From NCBI GenBank assembly GCA_035610835.1, contig CM069448.1, positions 29,199,498-29,263,497 of the forward strand: DNA of 64,000 nucleotides. The letters run 5' to 3'. The stretch is from Ophiura sarsii. Its lineage: Eukaryota; Echinodermata; Ophiuroidea; Amphilepidida; Ophiuridae. The translations under genes were made by a program, and so were the position numbers. Below, one piece after another: positions 59,401-64,000 of this stretch (the stretch's first letter is position 1; each line of letters begins with the position of its first letter). Under the pieces are notes generated by a model that was given only the letters and a program-made list of their open reading frames with translations, was not told where the DNA came from and ran no database searches.

Positions 59401-59836
59401 TTTCTCTTCAATTTGTCAATAAACTACCACAAATCACATAGGAGGGTAGGTTAAGTTTAATGCTTGTTGCTAGTGACGTGTTCTTTCTGCACTTGCGTGG
59501 CGTTCTGCCCTTGTGTGAACATCACGATTTTTCTCTTCGCGAGTTAATAACCAATAACGAGACTGTCCGTCGTCCGACCGTGAGAATGCACGTACATGTA
59601 TGCCAGGTTAAAAAAATGACAGCCGTTTCATAGGTAACAATTTTGTTTTATTGACAGTAGCCTACTTTGTTATATCGTGACAGGTTAAAGCTGCAGTGAT
59701 GACAGAAAAGAAAGGAGTACTACTCGAAGGAGCACAAAATTCTGTTCTTCATGCTAAATCTGACATACTTGCACATTTTGCACGGATCCAAGCAGATGAG
59801 AGACGAGTAGCAGAAGACCGCCTCATAAACAATGAG
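20255..59836 (+). CDS. PARP14-like RRM/KH/macrodomain protein (gene span, 22 exons; catalytic end not seen)
   Basis: The 22 exons listed separately join with correct GT-AG borders and phases into 2156 codons from ATG 20,268. Order: RRM1 (aa 10-72); acidic linker; KH-like+RRM2 (98-239) and linker; long KH-like/disordered exon (282-529); KH-like+RRM3 (530-670) and linker; KH-like+RRM4 (713-850) and linker; tandem KH-like region (879-1350); macro1 (about 1355-1550); macro2 (about 1605-1770); Pro/Ser/Lys linker; macro3 (about 1845-2010); KH-like tail (2015-2156). This is the domain order of PARP14 before its WWE and ART domains. Macrodomains bind or hydrolyse ADP-ribose; RRM/KH domains bind nucleic acid; vertebrate PARP14 acts in interferon and antiviral signalling. 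Introns up to 8.7 kb are full of transposons. The gene either continues past the window or ends at the stop at 59,951-59,953. Confidence 0.88.
20985..21058 (+). CDS. PARP14-like exon 2: linker
   Basis: Acceptor TTGACAACAG, donor CCTGTAAGTAGC; phase 1 in, phase 0 out. Encodes RDTVISYGDHTFGDDPITIQ and PLPP. Its last bases and donor start the duplicated unit found again at 24,198 and 25,996. Confidence 0.65.
22048..22474 (+). CDS. PARP14-like exon 3: KH-like segment + RRM2
   Basis: Acceptor TTTTCACTCAG, donor GAGGGTGAGT, phase 0 in, phase 1 out. First about 65 residues (IFSDIKVEVDKYFWDILPRA onward) are a KH-like helical/strand module; then a Ser-rich hinge; then an RRM (ILRGIDVSNIPYVTDDVDKL, VITPVVGSLQRAILIFKSVE). 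Nearly identical to exon 6. Confidence 0.85.
22835..22959 (+). CDS. PARP14-like exon 4: acidic linker
   Basis: Acceptor AACATCACCAG, donor AAGGTACGT; phase 1 in, 0 out. Encodes EYCQQACHPFYDREEDG then a Glu/Asp run and LTILELPK. Near-identical to exon 7 (both 125 bp). Confidence 0.8.
23464..24207 (+). CDS. PARP14-like exon 5: KH-like segment and long disordered region
   Basis: Acceptor TTTTTTTAAAG, donor CCTGTAAGTAGC, phase 0 both sides, 248 codons. Starts VFRKATAKLDTLYSKIVPRS, homologous to the KH-like start of exons 3, 6, 8 and 10, and passes WTDAVGLPPT; instead of an RRM it continues with a polar Ser/Asn/His-rich stretch containing an internal repeat (GDRHG / GNRHG) and ends WTDATGLSLLPP. 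Its last codons and donor appear to come from a copy of exon 2, making it chimeric. Confidence 0.8.
25023..25446 (+). CDS. PARP14-like exon 6: KH-like segment + RRM3 (duplicate of exon 3)
   Basis: Acceptor TTTTCACTCAG, donor GAACGTGAGT; phase 0 in, 1 out. Differs from exon 3 by scattered substitutions and a one-codon deletion (KSLVIH versus KYVIH), so frame is kept and both copies look functional. Confidence 0.85.
25806..25930 (+). CDS. PARP14-like exon 7: acidic linker (duplicate of exon 4)
   Basis: Acceptor AACATCACCAG, donor AAGGTAAGC, phase 1 in, 0 out. Encodes KYCQQASHPFYDREEDGKYE and LTILELPK; same length as exon 4. Confidence 0.8.
25996..26690 (+). repeat. Segmental duplication copy C, truncated
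   Basis: Begins CTGCCTCCTTTAAATAGCTA: the donor GTAAGT of copies A and B has become TTAAAT. Similarity to the intron part of the unit fades near AACGTCATAAATAC (about 26,686). No KH/RRM exon is retained. Confidence 0.8.
26691..27350 (+). other. Intron 7, distal part
   Basis: AT-rich intron sequence before exon 8; no repeat family or gene recognised. Confidence 0.3.
27351..27765 (+). CDS. PARP14-like exon 8: KH-like segment + RRM4
   Basis: Acceptor TTTTATTTCAG, donor CAAGGTATG, phase 0 in, 1 out. IFSEVRGTLDDFYFSILPRN start, then LDIDNIPYMTEDVTQIKEEL, VICPIMGKSTRAIVIFKSV. An older, diverged relative of exons 3 and 6. Confidence 0.85.
27958..28354. mobile_element. TTAA-flanked miniature element, family copy 2
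   Basis: Related to 10,367-10,721 (shared TTTACTT.GAATTTAAGATGAA and TACAATTGTAAAAATATACAAAT). Right end CCCCT is followed by TTAA (28,355-28,358); the left border is uncertain. Confidence 0.5.
28467..28549 (+). CDS. PARP14-like exon 9: linker
   Basis: Acceptor TTCATTGTTAG, donor AAGGTAAGT; phase 1 in, 0 out. Encodes RNRYLKRLQDAEPSFYDNTL and QKLPK, matching the LELPK end of the other linker exons. Too short to be found by length alone. Confidence 0.75.
29149..30703 (+). CDS. PARP14-like exon 10: tandem KH-like domains and start of macrodomain 1
   Basis: Acceptor TTTCCCATAG, donor CCGGTAAGT, phase 0 in, 1 out, 518 codons. Starts with the same VFTEVIAEVD module. The middle has several alternating helix/strand segments of 60-80 residues (for example TLFTKFGMLDELNTQFPNVQ, KYLLGNRGAELSDVYKQEVK) resembling the divergent KH repeats between the RRMs and macrodomains of PARP14. 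The last 40 residues begin macro1: ILVCKGDLTKENVDAIVNAA and IGGIARAIAVAG. Confidence 0.88.
31040..31505 (+). repeat. Tandem tRNA-like SINE pair
   Basis: Two copies of a roughly 235-bp unit, each starting TAACCCTAACACTCTT and carrying ATGCGGTGTTCTCGTTCCAC-type sequence and a tRNA-like part: A box TGGCCCAGTGGTAAG (about 31,169) or TGGCCCAGTGGTATG (about 31,400), B box GGTTCGAGCCC (about 31,210 and 31,442). No intact cloverleaf can be folded, so they are SINE-like, not tRNA genes. Located in intron 10. Confidence 0.65.
31942..32415 (+). CDS. PARP14-like exon 11: rest of macrodomain 1
   Basis: Acceptor TTAGCAG, donor AACAGTGAGT, phase 1 both sides. GDTIKQERDRVIKQRGKVLC, LPCRHVIHVAG, KSVAIQAISGEFDGLP and FTNITVEHSIAF are macrodomain landmarks. 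The ADP-ribose phosphate-binding loop, normally [ST]G[IV][FY]GFP, reads SGEFDGLP, so binding or hydrolysis may be altered. Confidence 0.88.
32690..32880 (+). repeat. Dispersed repeat shared with 41,190-41,312
   Basis: Both contain the ACAAAAACGTCTCAGGA block preceded by GGTGGTAACCA.CCCC and TTAGTTAACAGT.TTAC, same orientation. Confidence 0.65.
32935..33180 (+). pseudogene. Probable LINE 3' end (degenerate)
   Basis: Broken frames read KGIRKRGIQKLRWTAGIED and, shifted, an NGGAPSSIGS/ KNQP-like tail followed by (GAC)n, resembling the RGRPRLRWTDDI...DRERWRS C-terminus of LINE ORF2 proteins. Family not assignable. Confidence 0.4.
33300..33505 (+). CDS. PARP14-like exon 12: linker and start of macrodomain 2
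   Basis: Acceptor CACATTTAG, donor CAGGTACAT; phase 1 in, 0 out. A Pro/Thr/Lys-rich linker, then the first strand of a macrodomain (GKKIVLKKGSIATEQ). Confidence 0.75.
34111..34356 (+). CDS. PARP14-like exon 13: macrodomain 2, middle
   Basis: Acceptor AACCTATCAG, donor CAGGTACGA, phase 0 both sides. ADVIVNTTAEEMVLSRGNVS, ALLLSAGLGLQQECD, GEFIETGPAHLKCKKVYHSN: PARP9/14/15-type macrodomain. Confidence 0.85.
34357..35909 (+). other. Intron 13 (1.55 kb)
   Basis: Contains a 25-base C run (34,685-34,709) and a (GTAT)n microsatellite (about 34,823-34,839). No gene recognised. Confidence 0.4.
35910..36131 (+). CDS. PARP14-like exon 14: macrodomain 2, C-terminal part
   Basis: Acceptor GTTTTACAG, donor CAAGTAAAT; phase 0 both sides. 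Contains a well-preserved binding loop, IAIPAIGTGNLGFP, followed by DIAARAMYEAA and the final strand DIRFWVYDKD. Confidence 0.88.
36699..36861 (+). CDS. PARP14-like exon 15: linker
   Basis: Acceptor TTATTATAG, donor CAGGTAAGA; phase 0 in, 1 out. Ser/Thr/Pro-rich, then basic (EERKRARSKMKK); disordered spacer between macrodomains 2 and 3. Confidence 0.7.
37560..37690 (-). repeat. Dispersed repeat, inverted copy of 6150-6270
   Basis: The reverse complement shares CCGCGCAAAAGTATTTGCCC, AAGCTTGCAAGTTATCACTG (AAGCTAGTGCAAGTTATCAC at 6185) and CATTGTACA. Confidence 0.6.
38575..40995 (+). pseudogene. Non-LTR retrotransposon (LINE) with decayed endonuclease and reverse transcriptase
   Basis: Fragments in order: the C-terminal part of an APE-type endonuclease (WTWMHPAGSKHQLDHVLI near 38,759, SDHRIV near 38,873); a 290-aa RT frame 39,205-40,077 with TTSVIVPLPKKGN, NYRGISLLSIAAKVYNKILL, NQAGFRPDRSC, VTFIDSKKAFDSIN; a stop at about 40,075 just before QGDVLAP; an RT catalytic block LNDLDFADDIALL (40,206-40,244); the C-terminus to DSRAWKKLVVACSATEE and stop at 40,985. 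Multiple stops and frameshifts. The insertion lies in intron 15, sense to the host gene. Clade not decided. Confidence 0.88.
41190..41312 (+). repeat. Dispersed repeat shared with 32,690-32,880
   Basis: ACAAAAACGTCTCAGGAGGA and GGTGGTAACCACCCCCACCC match the copy in intron 11. Confidence 0.65.
41432..41584 (+). CDS. PARP14-like exon 16: start of macrodomain 3
   Basis: Acceptor CTTCTGAAG, donor AAGGTAACC, phase 1 both sides. Acidic lead-in, then VTVQLQHGDLVKENVDAIVN, the first strand and the Asn-bearing loop of a macrodomain. Confidence 0.85.
41945..41978. repeat. Perfect 15-bp inverted repeat (hairpin)
   Basis: TTAAGAATAAAGTCT, a TTGA loop, then AGACTTTATTCTTAA. Confidence 0.85.
44483..46420 (+). 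repeat. Array of seven TACAGGGTG-headed units
   Basis: ACAGGGTG preceded mostly by (T)TATAC or a similar AT stretch, and often followed by TCAAAAT/ CTAAAAT, at about 44,485, 44,669, 44,825, 45,865, 46,054, 46,214 and 46,410, all in the same orientation, spaced 155-196 bp apart except one 1.04-kb gap. Confidence 0.7.
45607..45667. repeat. Perfect 28-bp hairpin
   Basis: Left arm TTGGATTAGTGCATCCATGC..CCAAT (45,607-45,634), five-base loop (CCTCA), exact complementary right arm (45,640-45,667). Confidence 0.9.
47657..48552 (+). other. Intron 16, distal part
   Basis: No gene or named repeat recognised; AT-rich sequence with short TTGGTCAAAA runs before exon 17. Confidence 0.3.
48553..48624 (+). 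CDS. PARP14-like exon 17: macrodomain 3, glycine loop
   Basis: A 72-bp exon, acceptor GCTTGAAG, donor AAGGTTAGT, phase 1 both sides. Encodes VVSRALVNAGGTVIADECSQ, the helix after the first loop. Recognised by macrodomain continuity and phase. Confidence 0.8.
48751..49204. mobile_element. Foldback element with TTAGGG repeats, copy 2
   Basis: Ends GCAGCGATGTAAATACCCAC and GTGGGTATTTCCATTACTGC are inverted. Interior: GGGGTAGACAGTCCC units, and (49,059-49,105) AACCCTAACCCTAGCCCTAA with further CCCTAAC repeats. Larger than copy 1 (454 versus 261 bp). Located in intron 17. Confidence 0.75.
49594..49767 (+). CDS. PARP14-like exon 18: macrodomain 3, core
   Basis: Acceptor TTTCCAG, donor ACAGGTAAA; phase 1 both sides. 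HIAKTSAGKLPSKHIIHVAL, KEILQLAEKDGIKSIAFPAL then GTG| split by the intron at the second binding loop. Confidence 0.88.
50700..50965 (-). pseudogene. Tc1/mariner-type transposase fragment
   Basis: The minus-strand frame reads GHATEWPARSLDLTPLAFFF then GGYVKSQVFQTPPTNLQDLM and NCITNAV, the C-terminal block WPARSPDLTPLDFFLWGYVK of many mariner/IS630-type DDE transposases. In-frame stops follow (after NCITNAV). It is degenerate and belongs to the surrounding TIR element. Confidence 0.75.
51429..52594. mobile_element. Third-level inverted-repeat element (GGCCTAAAAAA ends)
   Basis: AAGGCCTAAAAAAAAAAAAG GTTTGTTTGCCCAAA at the left and TTTGGGCAAACAAACTTTTT..TAGGCC at the right. Contains long A/T runs (51,500-51,527; 52,501-52,525) and a TTAA element. 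A tRNA-like stretch (about 52,125-52,200; TTAGCCGAGTGATTAGG, GAGGTTCTGG) may be a SINE. Confidence 0.6.
51577..51962. mobile_element. Fourth-level TTAA-flanked foldback element
   Basis: AGGTATATTATGTGATC / GATCACATACTATGCCT ends, TTAA at 51,573-51,576 and 51,963-51,966, arms of about 170 bp (shared CTAAAACCATGATTTTGA and AAATCTGCAAGAAAATCT). Piggybac-type target site. Confidence 0.75.
54760..57680 (+). repeat. Diverged ~200-bp tandem repeats ending in two near-identical 216-bp copies
   Basis: The last two units (about 57,250-57,464 and 57,466-57,680) are almost identical, both with CCAAGATTATATTTGGTAAC and TTTAGGACCATGAAAGGAAG. Older units upstream share TATGAGTTACT, ATACATACATCCCATT, TTTTGGTTGATATTAT and GCCATTTTGGCGGCCATCTT. 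Confidence 0.7.
54978..55295 (-). repeat. tRNA-derived SINE with CTTGGGCAAGGCACTT core
   Basis: Minus strand: TGGTCCAGTGGAATAG (A-box-like), GTTGTGAGTTCTAGCCCC (B-box-like), then TGTCCTTGGGCAAGGCACTT, a sequence common in SINEs sharing L2/CR1 tails, and a 3' (TTATTATTA) tail at about 54,978-55,005. Confidence 0.6.
57843..57988. mobile_element. GC-rich foldback element (GGAGCACATC ends)
   Basis: GGAGCACATCCTCGACCGCC and its inverted partner GCGGTCGAGTTTTGATGTGCTCC enclose CGGCAACCGGCGGTTCC and its complement. Noncoding. Confidence 0.65.
58198..58342. mobile_element. hAT-type miniature element with perfect 8-bp target duplication
   Basis: CAAGGGCGCAGATCC / GGATCTGCGCCCTTG ends, flanked by GATCAATC on both sides (58,190-58,197; 58,343-58,350). 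145 bp including a C run (58,304-58,326). An 8-bp duplication and CA.GGGCG start are typical of hAT. Lies in intron 18, 160 bp before exon 19. Confidence 0.85.
58506..58691 (+). CDS. PARP14-like exon 19: end of macrodomain 3
   Basis: Acceptor TATCTTCAG, donor ATAAGTAAGT, phase 1 both sides. Completes the loop as GTGNLGGT, then APELINAICEF and the last strand VRLVKLVIFQ; a Lys-rich linker follows. It lies 8.7 kb after exon 18 but the loop joins perfectly. Confidence 0.85.
58830..58981 (+). CDS. PARP14-like exon 20: KH-like segment
   Basis: Acceptor TTTTAACAG, donor GAGGTAAGT; phase 1 in, 0 out. DSMTLYIVGRDKRKLDEVVA and IEELIKREFYSE: strand-helix pattern of the KH-like repeats after the macrodomains in PARP14. 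Confidence 0.8.
59276..59353 (+). CDS. PARP14-like exon 21 (78 bp)
   Basis: Acceptor TCGTACCAG, donor AAGGTAGAT; phase 0 both sides. Encodes the helix EIVPERVADLTETVIGSIRA. Confidence 0.7.
59684..59836 (+). CDS. PARP14-like exon 22 (last exon seen)
   Basis: Acceptor TCGTGACAG, phase 0. Encodes VKAAVMTEKKGVLLEGAQNS and a basic/acidic helix to LINNE. A donor GAG|GTATTG after 59,836 would keep phase 0 and lead to WWE and ART exons outside the window; alternatively the frame reads on to TGA at 59,951-59,953, adding 38 residues. I prefer splicing because the KH-like segment ends just where PARP14 enters its WWE domain, but this is unproven. Confidence 0.65.
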
Positions 59837-60181
59837 GTATTGTCTAAGGATAAGGCGAATCAATTTGAAATCCAAACACTCCCTATGGAAGACATTTCGA
59901 AGCATTGCGAAACTAATATGTATGGCTCATACATGACTTGTACTTGTACGTGACTTGTACGTAAGACTTACGGTACATGTAGCCCCTAAAGTAGTATTTT
60001 GCATCACCAACCGTACAAGCAACTTGACACATTGAACTGAGACCAAGTATTTCTATATCACTGTAGAAATACAGTCCTAAAAGGGTTTTAAATAACTATG
60101 CTCTTAACATCAAAACTATAATAGCTTCTACGTAAAAATATAAAATTACATACATTTATTCTCTTTGATTGGAGACATTCA

Positions 60182-60535
60182 GGCGTCGCATTCTGACTCG
60201 TCTGCGCGTCCTAGACCTCTCACTTTCTAATAGTGACGCGTCAGGTTTCAAATTGGAAAGACTTGCGGGTCCCGATCAAAATTGAAGGGACCCCTTAAAT
60301 TTGACGATGTATGGAAATGGAAACCTTAAGAAATTCTGTAAATTACATATCCATTCCTTTGCTCACAATATAAATTCATTAAAACTGCCCGTAAAAAGTA
60401 ACATTTTCAAATACTCAAACTTCAGGACCCTCAATTTCTTGGGGGACCCCTTAAATTTGTTTTTGTTTTAAAGTCCTACGGGGTCCTGAAAAATGTCATG
60501 GGACCTCTCACATTTTTGATCCAGTGCTATCCCTG
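60182..60535 (-). repeat. Dispersed repeat, inverted copy of 8868-9222
   Basis: The reverse complement matches almost throughout (TAAGGGGTCCC, GACCCGCAAGTCTTTCCAAT, CCTGACGCGTCACTATTA, GGACGCGCAGACG). Confidence 0.85.
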
Positions 60536-63500
60536 GAGACATTGTTCGTGAATATCGGTAAGCAATCCCAGCAGAACGCTACACTGTAAAGAATGATTCA
60601 CAGTGCAGTTTTCATTTTGGCACATGGGATTGACCACGCATGGTAGTGTGGCGGGTATGTGTAGACTATGTGCTGCATTTATCACTTGAAGCATCCCCAA
60701 TCCTCATCTTACTATCGACCGGTAAGTTATTGCTACCTGTTAATCAATAATCCGCCCATTGCTTCAACGAGGATGAAAAACAGACTTCGTTGTGAGTTTG
60801 ACACATTATCTATGTTAATATCCATCCTCAAGTGTAATATCTCAAATTAAAACGAAGAAACTTCTTTAAAAATGTATAATTACTATTTATAATTTAAAAG
60901 TTTATATCATATTTACTACTTGGTAAAGTTACTTATTTGCTTTATTTTAGTTCAATTATCATTGGTGCTGTGCGTATGGTGATGCAAAATGTTACTTTGG
61001 TGGCTATCGTATAAGTCTTATGTAGAAGTCACTTATGCGTATGAGCCATACGTACTAGTTTTGCAGTGTGGCTCTTCCTTTATCTTTTCACATGGTGCGT
61101 TAAATGAGGTTACCCGCAGGCGTCGATATACGATGGTTTTGTTGTCTGTATTACAATTTCAACTATATTAAAGAACACTATTTTTCTTGACACTAAACTA
61201 CATTTTGCAAGAAATCTGTACATTGGGTCGAAAAAATGCGAACCTTACAGAAATGCGTAACACATTCCACGTGGCAGGCGTCTGCAGACGACCTTCCAAA
61301 ATGTTCAAATTATTGAATGTCATATATTTGGAATTAGAATGAGAAATGCATTAAAATAAGTACAAACATGCCTAGTATTGGCTCAGTAATCCTTGCGATA
61401 GACTTTGAAAGTTGGGAAAGATTTCTAAAATAAATATGTTTTATGGGGAGGTTATGTTTTATTAACTGATTTTATTGTAACTAACCAAGAGGTACACCTT
61501 AACCTAATCAGAGTAATGGAGCCTTGTGTGTGACCCCCTCTGATAAGTGGTACCTCATAAATAGCGCCCTCTTTTGTTTTGGGTTTACATAGCAACTGTC
61601 ATCATGGCTGTGTGTGTGCAGAGAGGCTCATTGGTATCTTTCCCACCCTCTGCCTCCCTATTGGTATTTGACCTTACTCAGCCTCTCTATTAGGCTTTCT
61701 CATCATTGCTCTATTCCTTCCTTGAGAAAATAGCTGTATCTGATGATCGGTAACCGTTAGGTCTTTCTCTTGGCCCCGTCACGCTTTCACTTAAGTAGGC
61801 GATCGGGTCAGCGTTGGGTCCTTCTCTTAGGCCCCATCACGCTTCCACTTCAGTCTGGTCGTTGAGACAATCAGTCTGTCTGTCGCCATTACATTGTCTC
61901 AGCTGATCTGGACTGGGGTTGGAGCAGCTACTTCCCCGTTCCGGCAAATTGGTTTCCTTGTAGGATGCTTGTCTCACGCATTTAGTGGGGAGAGTCCCTG
62001 CTTCGGTTGGATTGGTGTGAGCCCCCTTGGGCTTCATATTAGTGGTCCGTATTGGTGCAGTTCAATAAATAATAGTAATGTAACCAATAGCCGGTTGGAA
62101 AGTGCTAAGGGAACTTATCTGGTGGGTTGAAATCGAAAACGATTTGAACATATAACGTGTATGGTAAAGTCCATTTTGCCTTGCCATGCTGTTTGTACCA
62201 TAACACGCACGATATTTGAATCACGTGATAATCGAAACTCGTTACTGGTAACCTGAATTCTCCCTTCCTCATACCACTCCCCCTTCCCCACCAATCAATG
62301 TTGCGAGGCCCTGTGCTGATGGTGGGCAAATTGTGGAATTCAACATTGTTCAGGGAGAAAGGGGGAACACTTTATATTACACCTAAAGTGGTTGGACAAT
62401 ATTTTCTAACATTTTCTGAGGATTTTTAAAATTGCGGTATCATATTCATCATAACTTGGGAACCACTCGATCGATCAACGAAATTTACATTTGTTATATC
62501 TTAATCATATAAATCCCCATTGGCGCACATGCCCCATCATAAACAGGAGGAATGTGCCCCATAGCCATGATAGCACAATAAGTACATTGACCCGATAACC
62601 ACGCATGTCCCACATACAATGACGGGTTTACATGATGATTTACATTAAAATCTTCTGTACGAATATCTTTAGAAAAAAATCAATATCAAAAATGGAAGAA
62701 AATCCACTTTTGTGATGTAAAACTATTTTTTAACGATAATTTGACAAACATTATACGGAGATCAGCCATGTTACCATGGGAAGATCGCAACAAACAGCGG
62801 AACATTGGGCCGTATTCTCGTACATAGTTAAACACGGTTTTAAGCTAAACACGCGTCTAACTTTGACTTTAGACACAGCGTTTAACTAAACGCGATTCTC
62901 GTACATTTGTTTTACCTAAACCAGGGACAATCGAATGTAGGGACAAGAAACGGCTTATTGTATCGTTACATCATCGTATTCAATTACAAAACATGCGGGT
63001 TGCGGGTTAGCTCTAGTAGTTGCGGGTGTGTTTTTATTCAAGGAACTCAAAGGTTGCCCTATAATCTTTCGAAAAATTATCAAAATATAATTTTCCAAAC
63101 AAATTAGGCCTAGGTCAAACTAAATATAATTTATAAATAATTTGTTCAAAAAATAACGTTCTAGTGTTAATAATAATCAGTATATTTGAGATAAATGTGA
63201 CAATTTTAGATTTATAAAAACATGTGAAAACATGCTAGAATAAAGGAATTAATATTTTTCCTGGGAAGTTTAAACTATAGACATTTTGTTCCTATTGATT
63301 CCAATATCCAAATTAATCGGAAAATGATGTTCTTTGATGATATATATTTGCATTTCTAGAGTATACTAGTTCAGTAGGAATTGCACAGGTATGTAGTCAA
63401 GTGGATATCTTCACAATTATGAATTGACCGTGAAGTAGGGTACAAATGCAATGTTATTGCTGAAAATGATACATGAGGGAGGATGTCTGGATTCAGAATG

Positions 63501-63690
63501 TTTTTTATTGACGTCAAGCCACGCCCTTTTCGATAATGTTATAATTATGACAAATATAGTTTGTCTTATAAACATAATATGTTTGGTATCAAATTAAAGC
63601 GGTTGACTCCTGGAATACATATAAAATAATAATTATAATACATAAAAAAAGTCAAAAGAGGTCAAATGTGATTAAAATGTATTCATACAG
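60536..63690. other. No gene recognised
   Basis: Several 60-78-codon open frames exist on both strands but none shows a domain, splice context or coding-like composition. I searched this stretch by eye for WWE (W..Y/ W..) and ART signatures to complete the PARP14-like gene and found none. Confidence 0.35.
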
Positions 63691-63693
63691 GTC

Positions 63694-63812
63694 ATGTCAC
63701 TTGTAATTTTATGTCACCTGTGATTTCATGTCACCTGTAATTTCATGTCACCTGTAATTTCATGTCACCTGTAATTTCATGTCACCTGTAATTTCATGTC
63801 ACCTGTAATTTC
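63694..63812 (+). repeat. 17-bp minisatellite, 7 copies
   Basis: ATGTCACCTGTAATTTC repeated seven times; copies 1 and 2 carry single-base variants, copies 3-7 are identical; a partial eighth (ATGTCAC) follows. Confidence 0.95.
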
Positions 63813-64000
63813 ATGTCACGTACTATACAACGCCATATCCTGCCTGTCAATTTGAAGATGTGATACTTCATCCATGGTACAAATAAAACTGTCAACTTCA
63901 TCAATGCCTGTCTCCATACATGCCATACACATCAGGTGCTTGTTAGTAATAGATTTGGAGTTAGAGGCACATTAGCAAACTGATAATTATTTGTTTTGAA

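Noticed and set aside
61837..62130. Overlapping 66- and 78-aa open frames on both strands
   Set aside because: No recognisable domain, splice signals or coding-like composition; left unannotated.
63694..63812. CRISPR-like repeat array
   Set aside because: The 17-bp units are directly adjacent with no spacers, and the DNA is from an animal genome.

Overview
The window is eukaryotic, animal genomic DNA: split genes with GT-AG introns and consistent phases, embedded in AT-rich, transposon-rich sequence with many long poly(C)/poly(G) tracts. The gene content (a ZU5-UPA protein and a PARP14-type RRM/KH/macrodomain protein) and the mix of LINE fragments, TTAA-flanked, hAT-like and mariner-like miniature elements suggest a marine invertebrate, possibly an invertebrate deuterostome such as an echinoderm. 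That placement is an inference; nothing in the sequence proves it.

Left end, 1-5,718, minus strand: seven joined exons (590 codons, running off the left edge) of an intracellular protein with a helical/coiled-coil N-terminus, a ZU5 domain and a UPA domain, the cytoplasmic arrangement of UNC5-type receptors and PIDD-like adaptors. A death domain would be expected next, outside the window. Its introns hold a CR1-like LINE 3' end (about 2,462-3,105) and a palindromic miniature element (1,775-2,019).

5,719-20,254: about 14.5 kb with no convincing host gene. It is filled with repeats: a TTAA-flanked 350-bp miniature element whose empty site is preserved at 11,153; diverged tandem repeats rich in GGGTCA; a 0.9-kb palindrome with five perfect AGGTCAAAGGTCA (DR1) motifs; a foldback element with TTAGGG repeats; GCTGTCACAC-ended and GACCAA foldback elements with long poly(G/C); and a mariner-like TIR element holding a LINE reverse-transcriptase fragment.

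20,255-59,836 (or 59,953), plus strand: one large gene whose 22 exons join without a phase error into 2,156 codons. In order it encodes an RRM; repeated cassettes of a roughly 65-residue KH-like segment plus RRM plus acidic linker; a long exon of tandem KH-like domains; three macrodomains; and KH-like segments. This is the order of PARP14 upstream of its WWE and ADP-ribosyltransferase domains, neither of which is visible here. Part of the cassette array arose by a recent tandem duplication of about 1.8-2.0 kb including introns (21,047-23,025; 24,198-25,995; a truncated third copy 25,996-26,690 whose splice donor is destroyed). By analogy with vertebrate PARP14 the product would read or remove ADP-ribose and bind nucleic acid, probably in immune or stress responses.

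The large introns of this gene carry a broken LINE (about 38,575-40,995), a 4.56-kb TIR element with a perfect 4-bp target duplication (43,092-47,652), a second TTAGGG-bearing foldback element (48,751-49,204), a four-level nest of inverted-repeat elements (50,120-54,513), ~200-bp tandem repeats (about 54.8-57.7 kb) and a textbook hAT-type miniature element (58,198-58,342). From about 59,954 to 64,000 there is only a dispersed repeat, a 17-bp minisatellite and sequence in which no gene is recognised.
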